NCBI GenBank assembly: GCA_963920575.1
Contig: OY986970.1
Span: 25,377,869-25,441,868, forward strand
Origin: Narthecium ossifragum
Taxonomy: Eukaryota; Streptophyta; Magnoliopsida; Dioscoreales; Nartheciaceae
DNA: 64,000 bases
Direction of reading: 5' to 3'
Part shown: piece by piece, positions 1-11,473 of the stretch
How positions within the stretch are numbered: the stretch's first letter is position 1
Layout of the letters: the number at the start of each line of letters is the position of its first letter
The notes under the pieces: generated by a model
Seen by the model: the letters and a program-made list of their open reading frames with translations, nothing else
The model's database searches: none
Told to the model about the DNA's origin: nothing
Made by a program: the position numbers and the translations under genes

Positions 1-435
1 CGCCCAGCCAGCCACCCGGCGGACCCGACTCTCCCCTCTCTCTCTTCTCTTCCCTTCCTCCCTCTCTCTCTCTCCCCCCCGGCCTAACTCTTCCCGCTCC
101 CCCCGTCGCCACCCCGGAGACGACGCGGCTTTGCTGCCGTCCTGCGGTCCCCGTCGCCGTCCAGCCAATCGTCCGGCGGAGCCGGGCGGACCCGGCTCTC
201 CCCTTTCGCTCTTCTCTTCCTCCGTCCCTCTCTCTCTCTCCGCGGCCTAACTCTTTCCTCTCTCTCTCATTGAGATACTGCCTTTTGTGGTGAGAAACAT
301 TTGCAAAACCGCTCATGTGCGTCAAATTATACTAACGAAATCTGGGTCAGAACTAAATTTTATTTAGTTTATAAATTGGTGGTATCAAAAGTGTATTTTC
401 TAGAAAAGTGCATGTTACCAAAATACAAAAATCCC
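1..435. mobile_element. Right end of a Mutator-like element (MULE), left part outside window
   Basis: Bases about 300-435, read on the reverse strand, match the left terminal inverted repeat of the element at 39371: both start with a GG(G/A)ATTTTTG-type end and share a run of 'data on one locus' landmarks in the same order, namely ATGCACTTT, GATACCA-type words, CGTTAGTATAA and a GAGCGGTTTT block. The interior (1-270) is CT-rich and holds two imperfect tandem copies of a unit of about 150 bp (near 1-120 and 150-255). Only one end is in the window, so the target duplication cannot be checked. The element ends about 180 bp upstream of the SPB1 start codon. This is inferred from repeat similarity only. 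Confidence 0.6.
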
Positions 436-566
436 TTCAAAAAAAATCGGACGCATCCATCGGATAACGGAGCTCCATTAACACAACCCGTCACCACTGT
501 CAACGCCAAACTGCCAACCCTAGTATTTCCATTCTGTTCAGCATCTCTCCCGCCTCCTACTTGCTA

Positions 567-574
567 AAACCCTA
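567..574 (+). promoter_or_regulatory. Telo-box in the SPB1 promoter/5'UTR
   Basis: The word AAACCCTA lies 41 bases before the SPB1 start codon. Telo-boxes near the transcription start are a known feature of plant genes for ribosomal proteins and ribosome assembly, which fits the SPB1 product. The motif is short and could be chance. Confidence 0.45.
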
Positions 575-614
575 GCTCGTTGAACTCTCGGGGTTCCGAG
601 AGCAAGCGGCGGCC

Positions 615-3600
615 ATGGGAAAGGCGAAGGGTAAGCAGCGCCTTGATAAGTTCTACCACCTTGCCAAGGAGCAAGGGTACCGCTCCCGTGCGGCCTTCAA
701 GCTTGCCCAGCTCGACGCCAAATATGGATTCCTCTCATCCGCCCGTGGCGTTCTCGATCTTTGTGCCGCACCTGGTGGCTGGATGCAAGTTGCCGTGCAA
801 CGAGCCCCTGTTGGATCCTTCGTCGTCGGCGTCGACCTGCATCCCATCCGCCCCATCCATGGCGCCCACGCCTTCACAGCCGATATTACCACCCCTAAGT
901 GCCGTTCCCAGGTTCGAGAAATCATGGACAAGAACGGTGTGTCCGCTTTCAACGTAGTGCTGCACGATGGCTCGCCAGACATTGGCGGCGCGTGGGCGAG
1001 TGAGGCCACCATGCAGGCGACGCTGGTCGTGGACGCGTTGCGGCTAGCAACCCAGTTCTTGGCGCCCAAAGGGACGTTCGTCACCAAGGTCGGTTGCAAG
1101 AACTATTCTTTTTGGTGATATTTTTGGGTGTCTAGTTTTATAATTTGATACCATGCAAGTTAGTTGCATTTCAAAAAAATTTGATAGATAGATCCTGTTA
1201 GCATATGGATGGATTAGATGATTCCGTGAAAAATCCTCTTACCTTGCCATGAAGTTTTGGAATGCTGGAATTATTTGTTCTCTTTCACTGTCTGCGGACA
1301 AGCACTTGATGAAGTTGAATCTCGACCTATGTGGGAATGAACATGATCATCCTCTATCTTTTGCTATTCCAATTTGCAAGCTTTTGTTAGAGTAATCTGG
1401 TTTGAGCCCAAGGAGACGGCATTCCTCGTCTTCTTGCCATTGGCTTCGGAATTAGTTTCTTTCTGCCTGTTGAATTATGTGTTTTCAACAAGCGTGGATA
1501 TTTGATCTTCTACTGTGTTTTTGAGTTTTCAAAATGTGACTGATAAATCGTCATTTTTCAAAGTAGAGGGTGAAGAACTGGTGATATAGGATGTGAGAGT
1601 TTTGTAGAAATTGGCAAGCTCAGTATATGCCTAGATTAGTATCTGACTGGTCTTGGTAGTTCAAGAGATTATGCTTAGTATTTGCTATGATAGGAGTAAT
1701 CTAGAATATATGCATCAGCTCGAAGAAATTTCCTAGTAAATTGGGCACATTCAGTATGTTTCTTGTGAAGAGTTTGGTTATATTTCCTCTGTTTGTTTCA
1801 CCATCATTTGTGACTTTTATTTGTTGATACATTTTTCTTACAGGTTTTCAGGTCTCAGGACTATAGTGCTGTCATTTTCTGCCTTAAACAGGTCAATTGC
1901 TTCATCCTCCATTACTCAACAGCCTATAGTATTTTATGGTGATGGTTATTGGTTAATCAGCCTGATTTTAAAACTTTTCTCACAGCTCTTTGAGAAAGTC
2001 GAGGTAACCAAACCCATTGCTAGCCGTTCTACATCTGCTGAAATTTATGTCATCGGCCAAAGATATAAAGCACCTGCGAAGATTGATCCACGGCTACTTG
2101 ATGTTAAATTTCTCTTTAAAGGGGCCATAGAACCGCCAAAGGTAAGGCGCATACAACTTTCTTATCCTTTGTACTGGTGTTTGATTTTTATCAGATTGTG
2201 GACTTATTTTACAAAAAAATCTTCCATGCAGGTCATGGATGTTCTTAGAGGAACAAAGCAGAAGAGAAATCGTGAAGGGTATGTTTTGTAGTAGAAAATC
2301 ATATTTCGCAATCTACTCAAGGCAGGAAATCACCACCGGTTTTGACGAGTGATAATATGTAGTTATTTTATGCGGTTCGGAGCTTCCTCTAGCTAGGCTC
2401 ATTATATTGTGGCCACTGCTACCGCTGATGATGGCTCTAGGATTTTACTAGACAATGAGAGCTATCTAATATTTCGTTTATGTGATATTGGCTGCTGATC
2501 TTTTGAACTAGGTTTAGATTTCCCTGCCACTGAATTTTCATATGCTGATTGGAATGGTGTTCTTGTCATCTTCTTTATTGTTTCTAACAGATATGAGGAT
2601 GGAATTACTACTTTACGGAAGGTCGGGATGGTTTCAGATTTTGTTTGGTCAGAGACACCATTGGAGTTTCTTGGTTCTGTTAATGTTTTGTCTTTTGAGG
2701 ATCCAGCATGTTTGTCTATCAGAGATCATGAGTTGACAACAGAAGAGGTATCAATACTTTATGGTCTTTTGTCTGGTTGGTTTTTTTTATCTCTTCGCTG
2801 TCCCTTTTTTAACTGTATCACTTGATCTGCTTTCCAGATTAAATCTTTATGCGAAGACTTGTATGTTCTGGACAAGCACAGCTTTAAGCATCTCTTAAAG
2901 TAAGCCTACTCTTATCTTTGCACTTTTTTGTGCCTTGCACTCATGTGCTGTAATTGTTCAATGGTGTTGGGATTGCAGTGAAGGGTCTTGGGGTTAGTGT
3001 GAGCAAGCATGCAGTGAGATGGTCTAAAACAACATTCAATGTTGATGCTATCCATCTAGATCATATCCCTTCTATATGGAGATACGATATTCTCCAACAT
3101 AAATAAAAAATGAGGCATAAGAATTAGAAAACCTAAAAGATACACATACTAAGGGATAATGTGGCACGATACCTTTGTCAGCATAGATCCGTGCTGATAC
3201 ATTTATTAGGCCCTGAAGAGCTCTGTGTTGTTGCACAGGGTCTGTGCTGTGTTACCGGTCACAGACCGGCACGACGCGTGCCACCAACATGGAAAGGCAT
3301 GGTTTGGTGGAAAAGTAAACATAAAATTATTCTTTGATTCTGTTAAACAGGTGGCGCATGAACATTAGGAAGGCCCTGTCATCTAATCAAAAGGTTGCAT
3401 CTAAACGTGTTGATGCTGAAGACAAGGAAAAGGTTAATGAGGATGAACTCCTACTAAATGAAATGGAAGAGCTTACAAATGCTTTAGAGCGCAAGAACAA
3501 GAAATCTAAAAAACTTATTGCAAAGCGGCGAGCCAAGGTTTGTTCTGTTTGAAGCTCAACATAATTTGATCCTTATGCGATGATAGTTTGTTAATATCTT

Positions 3601-6360
3601 GTTTTATAATTTGCAGGATAAATTACGCAAAGCTACGGGAATGCAAATTGATGCTACCGAAGATAGTTATATTGACAATTCGTTGTTTTCACTTTCATCA
3701 ATTAAGGTTTGTGTCTGCTGCCATTTGATACATTTGGTTGATTTTATTTCCACATTGAGGAACATGAGTTTTTATGTGTATTTTTTATTTCTATTGTTTT
3801 GAACCCTGAAAATGTTTGGCAAATAGTCTCCATTTTTCTTTTTCATGGCTTTTGAATTCCCTGCAGACACGGAGACTTGCATGTGCACATGTGTAGGGTC
3901 GCAAGACAATGCAAATACATGCACTACTTGCTTTTTCCCATAATGTTGAAGGTTGTCTTCCCTGAAACTATCAGCTTGTGCTTCTTTCTATGTCAGCCTT
4001 TTGGAAGAAAAGTGATGCTCTCTCTTTCTCACAGACACTGATATACGTTTTGTTATGCTTGGAGAATAGGGATAAAACAAATATTGCTATGCCAAGTTTT
4101 GAAAACCCTGAGCATATGATAAGCCTCTCATCAAATCATCTTACTTCAGCAGTGAATGCTTGATATCACCTAAGTGAACGTGAGTATCGAGTTCAGCATT
4201 GTCTTTTGAGGTTGAAATCAGATGCATGCCTAGTTTGGAATTTCTTATTTGGATTTTTAGTCCCCCGATTGGTCTTAATTTCCCACGATGGTGATTAATG
4301 ACAAAGAAAGCCTAAATTCTTTTGCTTGATAGTCTTCTGTTGCTTCTGTGATCAGGGACGGAAAGGGCTACAAGCCATTGAATCTACAGAGATTAATGAT
4401 GATGATGTTAATTTAATAGACAGTGAAAGTGAAGAACCAGATGCTGCTGTACACCGTGATGCTTCTCTAGGAGAAATGGACTCTGATGAGGAACAACAGC
4501 GGTAATTTCCACATATCATGTCATGCTTTATGCCTCAGTGATGTAGCAATAAAAGTTCCTTCATTTCTGATGGTTTCATTCTTCTGTCTGACATTTCGGG
4601 ACCATGTGATACTTCTGTAGGTATGATGACCAACTTGAGGATATTCTTGATGAGGCCTATGAACGTTATGTCACAAGGCATGGAGGAAGTACGAAACAAC
4701 GCAAACGTGTGAAACTTGCCCTTGCTACAAATGCTGACAACTTGTTGGAGGTATGCTGCAATATTGAGGGCTGAACTTAAATGTCCATAACAAAACGAGA
4801 TGTTGTGAGAACAAGCAGCTTAACCTGGTTGAATTTTTTACTGGATATTTTAGTTTTTCACCTAGATTATACTGAAATCTTCCATGGTGAGCACCTGTCA
4901 CATGAGTGTGACTGCTTGCATCCAGGTCACTTACTAGGATATCGAACGCAATTAAATGAGACTTACCTCTCGGACCATCTTAAATTCTTAACTACTTACA
5001 GTCTGAATCTGCTTCCTTCTGGCCTGCCTTAGCTGCGAACGCATGGATATCTAGTCCAGTATGTGCTATGGACTTGTATTTCTTTTTGATGGAACTATTT
5101 TTTGTGATGTGTGTGCATTGTTAAGTTGCAAGAAGTTACTGTGTTTTTGACCTAACAATGGAGAATGGAGATTATCCCCTCTTGTTTCTACGGGTTTCCT
5201 ATCTATCTAGTATTTTAGTGACTCATTGTTCTTGTCCTTGTTCGCTGTTTTAACTATTTGGGGGAACAGGTGATGGTTGGACTTGTCATCTTCATACATG
5301 CTCACAGATTTGTTGGACTGACATTATAGCCTCTCATGTACAGGTAGGTGAAGACAATGATTTGAGTCAACCAGATCCTGATTCTGATCAGGATGAAGAT
5401 GGCAAAGACTTGAATCCTCTCGTGGTGCCTCTTTATGAAGATCAACCAACAAAAGAGAAAATTATGGAGAAGTGGTTCAGTCAAGATGTATTTGATGACA
5501 CAGAAGAAAAAAAGGAGTTTGAGAATAGTGATAGCGAAGATGACAGAGAGAAGAAAGCGTTTAAGGTTTCGAAAAAGAAGGTGGAAAAGATAACAGGCCC
5601 AAAAGATTCAAGCCCCACTATTGCACAAAGCTCGCAGCAAGAAGGTTTTGAAATTGTTCCTGCTGACCCAGTGAAATCGAGAGCTGAAGAGTCGTCATCC
5701 TCCGATTCCTCCGATGAATCGGAGGAAGAAGATGATGACACAAAAGCTGAAATATTAGCTGTAGCAAAGCAGATGCTGAGGAAGAGGAAGCGGGAAGAGA
5801 TTCTTGATGATGCCTACAACAGATACATGTTTGATGATCGTGCACTTGCACCCAAATGGTTTGAAGAGGATGAGAAGAGGCACAGCCAGGTAATCAAGCC
5901 TGTGACTCGAGAGGAGATTGCTGCCATGAAGGCACAGTTCAGGGAGATTGATGCCCGTCCAGCTAAGAAAGTGGCAGAGGCCAAAGCCCGGAAAAAGCGA
6001 GCTGCAATGAAGAAACTGGATAAGGTTCGACATAAGGCAGATGCCATTTCTGATCAGACCGACATCTCAGAGCGTTCCAAGAATAAGATGATCAACCAGC
6101 TATACAAGAAGGCAGTACCAAAGAGGCCACAGAAGGAGTATGTGGTTGCTAAGAAGGGCGTCCAAGTGAAGGCTGGCAAAGGTAAAGTGCTTGTCGATCG
6201 GCGAATGAAGAAGGATGCCCGATCTCATGGGATGGGTAGATCAGGGAAGGGTGGCTCGAAGAAGGGCAAAGGAGACAAAGGAAAGGGTAAAGGCAAGGCT
6301 ATGAAAAATAAAGGGGCTGGAAAATCCTTTGGCAGAAAAGCTGGCAAAGGGAGGAAATAA
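615..6360 (+). CDS. SPB1: SPB1: FtsJ-type rRNA 2'-O-methyltransferase for 60S ribosome biogenesis
   Basis: Eleven coding exons: 615-1088, 1844-1891, 1986-2141, 2232-2278, 2591-2747, 2838-2899, 3351-3537, 3617-3706, 4356-4501, 4621-4750, 5344-6360. They join in frame to 837 codons, close to yeast Spb1 (841). The N-terminal FtsJ/RrmJ domain has the SAM-binding motif DLCAAPGGW at residues 48-56; K29 and K158 fit the K-D-K-E catalytic tetrad, and K158 is the last codon of exon 1. The middle is the DUF3381 region with acidic stretches. The last exon carries the basic Spb1 C-terminal domain (about 600-837), ending in a Gly/Lys-rich tail. By homology it methylates a guanosine of the 25S rRNA A-loop and acts in nucleolar pre-60S particles. 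The first ATG in good context opens the FtsJ domain. Exon borders are hand-called; family assignment is firm. Confidence 0.93.
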
Positions 6361-7221
6361 GACACCCGGGATGCATGGGTGAGTGAGAGATATTGGAACT
6401 AATTTATTTGAGCTGCTGAGATTGAATCGGTCGGCCCTCCGTGATCTTCGTTACATTTGAGGTATGCCTCTCAGTTTTACATAGAAGTTCTGAATCTATA
6501 TGTGAGTTGGTTTTTATTTCTCTATCATGTTCCTGTGTTCCTGTGTAGAGGGGAAGAAATTTGTATCCGTTATTGTATGAAACTTTTTGGTCCTTAAAAG
6601 ATTACTAATCATGAAATCTTGGTTCAACCTTTTAGATGAGATCTGGCTCTATGTATGTATGTACTCTGATTAAAACACCTTTGGTTCAAGTGCTTTCTGT
6701 TTTTGCATATAGTTGGATAAATAACCTCATTAAAGTGGAATAATAAATGAGATATATACCCCCCCCCCCCCCCCCCCCCCCTAAATTTATTTTTATTAAT
6801 GTTTGTATGTATATGGTGTCCTGATTATTGAGTGTAAAATGATCAAAATTCGTTGGGAACTAAATTTAAGTGTATATGCTAAATGGTTGTTTGAGAAGAG
6901 TACGATCATGGTTTTACATATGGAATCCTTTTTACCCGTCATTTTAAATAATTCGAATTATGTGTAATAATCTCTTTGCACATATATACTCTTATAAAAG
7001 TACAAAGATATTTTGATAATTTAAATCTCATTTTAAAAAAGCATTTGGATGACGTATATAATATATGATTCTAAAAAGTCATTCAAATAACTAGGACTAT
7101 TTTGAGGATTCATATTTCATATGCAAAAGGCATTTTTGATTTTTGATTTTAAATTTTTTTTTGTCTTTGTGGTTTTTAGACTTGGTGGCACATTTATCTT
7201 AATATTTTGAGGGGATAATAA
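6361..7221. other. SPB1 3' flank with a 23-base C homopolymer
   Basis: AT-rich downstream DNA with no coding signal. It probably includes the SPB1 3'UTR. A run of 23 C lies at 6759-6781. I see no recognisable element before the MITE at 7222. Confidence 0.5.
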
Positions 7222-7832
7222 TAGGAATGGCAACGGGGCGGGTTTCACTCACTCCGTCTCCGTCCCTATCCTTGTCTCGTGCCCCATTGCGGGGCAAGAA
7301 GTTCGTCCCATCTCGACCTGCATCTATATTTTCCCGTCCTGTTTGGGATTTTCTTATTTTTGTTAACAAAATTAAAAATGCAGACAATTTCAAACACAAA
7401 TCTATCAGTTATCATATAGAATAATATAATAGTGCAAACTATAGCAACTCTAAAAGATTATAAAATGAATGAACAAAAGAAGTATAAATTATTAAAATAC
7501 AAATGATCACAAACTATATCCGGTATCATATACCTTCTATTTCAACAAAAGTAACATGAGATTATTTCTAAACCAATTATCCAAAAGCATATCGGTTCCA
7601 ACTTTTAAACGGGTGATGGTTTTAATTTTTTTTTTGAATATGACAATAATATTTATCTAAAAATACTTAAGAGTTATATTCAGACTGGGTCCAAAGCGCC
7701 AAAATTCATCCCCACCCACTCCCACAATTAATCGTCTCATTGAATCCGGCCCACCCCGCCAAGCCGGTCATTACCACCATTTGGGGCGGGTCAAGCGGGT
7801 TACAGGGCAAACCCGGCCCAATGTCATCCCTG
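7222..7832. mobile_element. hAT-like MITE, about 611 bp
   Basis: The left end TAGGAATGGCAACGGGGC is answered by the inverted right end (reverse complement CAGGGATGACATTGGGCC), the 'AGGGATGGCAACGGG' terminus seen in many plant hAT-type MITEs. The flanking 8-mers gataataa (7214-7221) and catgataa (7833-7840) agree at 6 of 8 bases, compatible with an aged 8-bp target duplication. The interior is AT-rich with no coding capacity. Confidence 0.65.
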
Positions 7833-7890
7833 CATGATAAATGTGATTACCAAATCAGATTGGACCGTGGAGGCGGTGGTCGATACGTAC

Positions 7891-7894
<4 letters not shown>

Positions 7895-7929
<35 letters not shown>
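7895..7929 (+). repeat. (AG)n microsatellite abutting the FolD start codon
   Basis: About 17 AG units run directly into the FolD start codon, so it lies in the 5'UTR. GA/CT runs in plant 5'UTRs can bind BPC/GAGA factors and are often length-polymorphic. Confidence 0.9.
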
Positions 7930-7932
<3 letters not shown>

Positions 7933-10896
7933 GAGCCCTGGTGTCCAGGCTAAGGAGAGAGCTCCCCACAGCGCCATGGCTTACACCCTCCAAACCTCTC
8001 TACGCTCGCCTTGCCAGTAGCCACCGCAACCACAACCACCACCACCCAACAAAGACGCCCCAGAGTAACTCCTACATCCTTGGTCCCGACCTTCCCGACG
8101 TCTGGAGTCCCACGCCTCCTCCCCTACAAGAAGAAGGTGACCCACTGATCGTTTCTCTGTTCTTTCTCTCTTTGTTTTCTTTGGGTAATATGCGTGAACA
8201 GATTGTGGGCGCTATATAGTTCAGAGTGATTCGATTTTTCTTTTAACTGGGTTTTGAGAATGGTTTTGTTTTTATGGTATGGGTGGAAGATATCATGCTC
8301 GAGGTTGGAGGTTTCATGAGGACCTGTGAAGGAAAATTTGTTTCTCTACTAGAGGAGCCAATCACTGAAATTACCAAATTTTCTTACTTATCTCTGGATT
8401 TTAATCTTTTAGGGCTTATATTCTAATTGGCATTGCTTTGTTTTTTAAGTTGTAATGCGCTCTGTCTGATTCTATTGTTAGGTGTGAAATTAAGTCTTAG
8501 TTTGATTGAAATTAGGAGGTAAGTCTTGATTCGAAGGAGAAGATGAATGGTGAAAAGCTATAGTAAAAGCATTCAGTTTTGTTTCAGGATGATGGGTAGT
8601 TGTGGAAGCAGGAAGCTTGCCTCTATAGTAAAAGCATTCAGTTGTGTTTCAGGATGACGGATAGTTGTGGAAGCTTGCCTTTTTCTGAAGTGTACATACT
8701 TCCTTGAGTGTGCCTTTCTGTTCTGATGCTTCATTTTGGATATTAAGAGAACATAGCGCCTTATCAATTATCACCGTGACAAATTATGTGAGTCTATGAT
8801 GAATCTTCTGCTGACTTAAACGATCATGATGTGGTATCTGCACAGATGATGGTAAGCTAATCCCAACAGTCATTGATGGGAAGTCAATTGCAGAGGAGAT
8901 CAGATCAGGCATTGCTGAAGAGGTCCGCAAAATGAAGGATTCCGTAGGAAAAGTTCCTGGCCTAGCTGTAATTTTGGTTGGTCAGAGAAGGGACTCTCAA
9001 TCCTATGTTCGTTACAAAATACAAGCTTGTCAGGAAGTTGGAATTACATCACTGATGGCAGAGTTGCCTGAAGAATGTGAAGAAGATGAAGTAATGAATG
9101 CTGTTTCAAACTTTAACAAAAATCCATTAGTTCATGGAATTCTTGTGCAGCTGCCTTTGCCCCAAGTAAGTACCTAAACAATACCAGGATTTTTACCGGA
9201 TTAGACTCTTAAAGCTTCTTTGGTCTTCGTACTGGTTAGTATTCATATGTTTGTGGACCATTCAAAATCCTTTTGAAGTTCTTGAATGTGCTAAATAGAT
9301 GTGACTGACTCCTTTCAGTAGTTAATTCTTCACACTGGGCTCTTGAAATTCAGTTCATCTTTTACTTCAAGCCATCATTTCAGTTCAGATATCGACGCTG
9401 TTCTAATCATGTCCAAAGCAGCATATGAATGAGGAGAAAATTGTGAGTGCCATTAGTCTAGAAAAAGATGTGGATGGCTTTCATCCACTGAACATGGGAA
9501 ACCTAGCGCTGAGAGGCAGAGAGCCACTTTTCATTCCGTGTGCTGCAAAAGCATGTATTGAGTTGTTGCTTCGATCTGGTGTCAAAATTATGGGAAAAAA
9601 TGTAGCCATGATTGGGCGAAGTAAAGTGGTTGGGCTGCCTACTTCCTTGCTCTTGCAGGTAAGAACGAAAATTTTATTGCTTAAAAGTTATGGATTAAGT
9701 TCTGACTCATGGTGTTTTGGCAGAGGCATCATGCAACAGTCAGTATCATTCATGCTTTCACAAAGAACCCAGAAGAAGTTACCCGAGAAGCTGACATTGT
9801 GATCTCTGCAGCAGGAGTAGCAAACCTTGTTCGTGGTAGTTGGCTAAAAAGAGGGGCGGTTGTAATTGACGTTGGAACAAATCCAGTGGAGGTAAGAGCT
9901 TAGTGCTTGGTTTATTTTATTATGTTCATCCTGATTATGAAAGCCTGAAGTGTCTTACAAGTACTAAGCATTCAAGAGCAACAGTACTTGTTACTGGCTT
10001 CCCTGTTTGAAGACCAACGTTGAACTTCTTTTCTTGTTGCTTCATTATCAGATGCAATGCTTTTATTTTAGCTTAACTAAATTTAATGATTTTTGCAGAA
10101 AATTATACATATTGCACCTCAATTTGACTCCCCTGGCTTTTCTTTATTTTGTAAATAATAGCCTTAGCTTAGTTTCCATCTCCATCCATTTAGGTAACCA
10201 ACTAACCATAGTTAAACTTCAGTTAAGCCAACCCAACTCTAGTGCCAATCATAAATTTGTTACCGCAATAAATAGGTCAAAAAATAAGGATAATTTGGCC
10301 AATCATGCACTTATATTGAGTTTTTTGCAAAATTGCAAGGACATGGCTGGTGCTATGTAAAAAAAGCCTTTCGAAATTTTCCTTTCAGTCTTGTTTCTTG
10401 TTGAAGCATATGATGAAGTTTTCTATGCTTCTTGGGAAACTGAACTCAACTGCTCATGTCTGTCTCGTGGATCACCTACACCAGTCACCTACACCTTATG
10501 TACCTTTTCATGGTATCTGCTTGCTAACAAGTATGGTAATTTTGCCTCTATCTTATTCTCCTTTTGTTATGTCGATCATTTCAAAGTTCATTGGAGCATG
10601 AGTTATTCGAAAAACCTTTCATAACGAAATTATTACTGCATGATAAAATAGAACCCTTGAAGGACAAAATATTTGTTTCTAACTTTTTACATCCGGAGCC
10701 AGTGTTGATGTTTAAATATCATTAGCAGGATCCAAGCAGCGAACATGGCTACCACCTGACAGGAGATGTTTGCTATCAAGAAGCATTGGAAGTGGCCTCA
10801 GCTATAACCCCAGTTCCTGGTGGAGTTGGTCCTGTAACAATCGCCATGCTCCTTGCAAACACTCTTGACTCTGCTAAACGTGCATATGGGTTATGA
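7929..10896 (+). CDS. FOLD: FolD: bifunctional methylenetetrahydrofolate dehydrogenase/cyclohydrolase, organellar
   Basis: Five coding exons (7929-8136, 8846-9165, 9422-9658, 9724-9891, 10729-10896) join in frame to 366 codons. The enzyme interconverts 5,10-methylene-THF and 10-formyl-THF via 5,10-methenyl-THF using NADP. The catalytic Y-x-x-x-K pair is Y123/K127 in [15 protein letters not shown]. Further family marks are KDVDGFHP, the nucleotide-binding loop GRSKVVGLP and the C-terminal [10 protein letters not shown]. The first about 65 residues are rich in Arg, Ser and Leu with few acids and precede the conserved core, which looks like a mitochondrial (less likely plastid) transit peptide. 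The start is the first ATG after the AG repeat. It converges with the epimerase gene 577 bp downstream. Confidence 0.94.
8560..8690 (+). repeat. Tandem duplication of about 65 bp in FolD intron 1
   Basis: The segment containing AGTAAAAGCATTCAGTT, GTTTCAGGATGA and GTTGTGGAAGC occurs twice in a row with small differences. It is intronic and does not touch splice sites. Confidence 0.75.
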
Positions 10897-11473
10897 TAGT
10901 AGTTCAAATGGTATTTCCTCACTATTTACCATCATTTTTGTTTTTGTAATCATCTCAATTGTCCTCCTGAGATTTTCCACCCCTTCTTCTATCATTGTGT
11001 TCTCTCAATGCCATGGACAACTTTCCTTTTTCTTGGCATTTGTCAAAGCAATTGAAGCTACTCGTCATTTCAGAATGATAATGACTAGAGTTCTCAAGCC
11101 CTTTGGTTTGTTTTAGAGCATTTTGTTTATTCTAGCAGAATCTAGCAACAAAGGACATTCATGTGGAACACTATGGTCAGAGATACTCCAAGAGCAAAAG
11201 TCCAGAAGAAGCCATGCTCCCATACCACCAGATGCTCTGCAATGAAGTCCAATACGTTCTCTGCAATTAGGCCAAGTGTTTTTTTACTTGTGCATGTGTA
11301 TACAAAGGCTGATGAAGCTTAAGATGCATTCAAGATATTTACGGAGAGAAAAAGGCTCATGTCTGCACTGCCATGATCCTTTTCACAACTACATATGAGA
11401 AAATATTATTTCCTTGCAGTTACAATGACTTATTTTAATGAAACTCGAAATCTATAGCAGCCAGGCTTCCTTC
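10897..11473. other. Spacer between convergent FolD and epimerase genes
   Basis: Tail-to-tail spacer that must hold both 3'UTRs. I see no additional gene or repeat. Confidence 0.6.

Noticed and set aside
5010..5045. Possible extra SPB1 exon (TTACAG before TCTGAATCTGC)
   Set aside because: It is not needed: exon 10 joins exon 11 in phase, and the candidate has no convincing donor or conserved residues.
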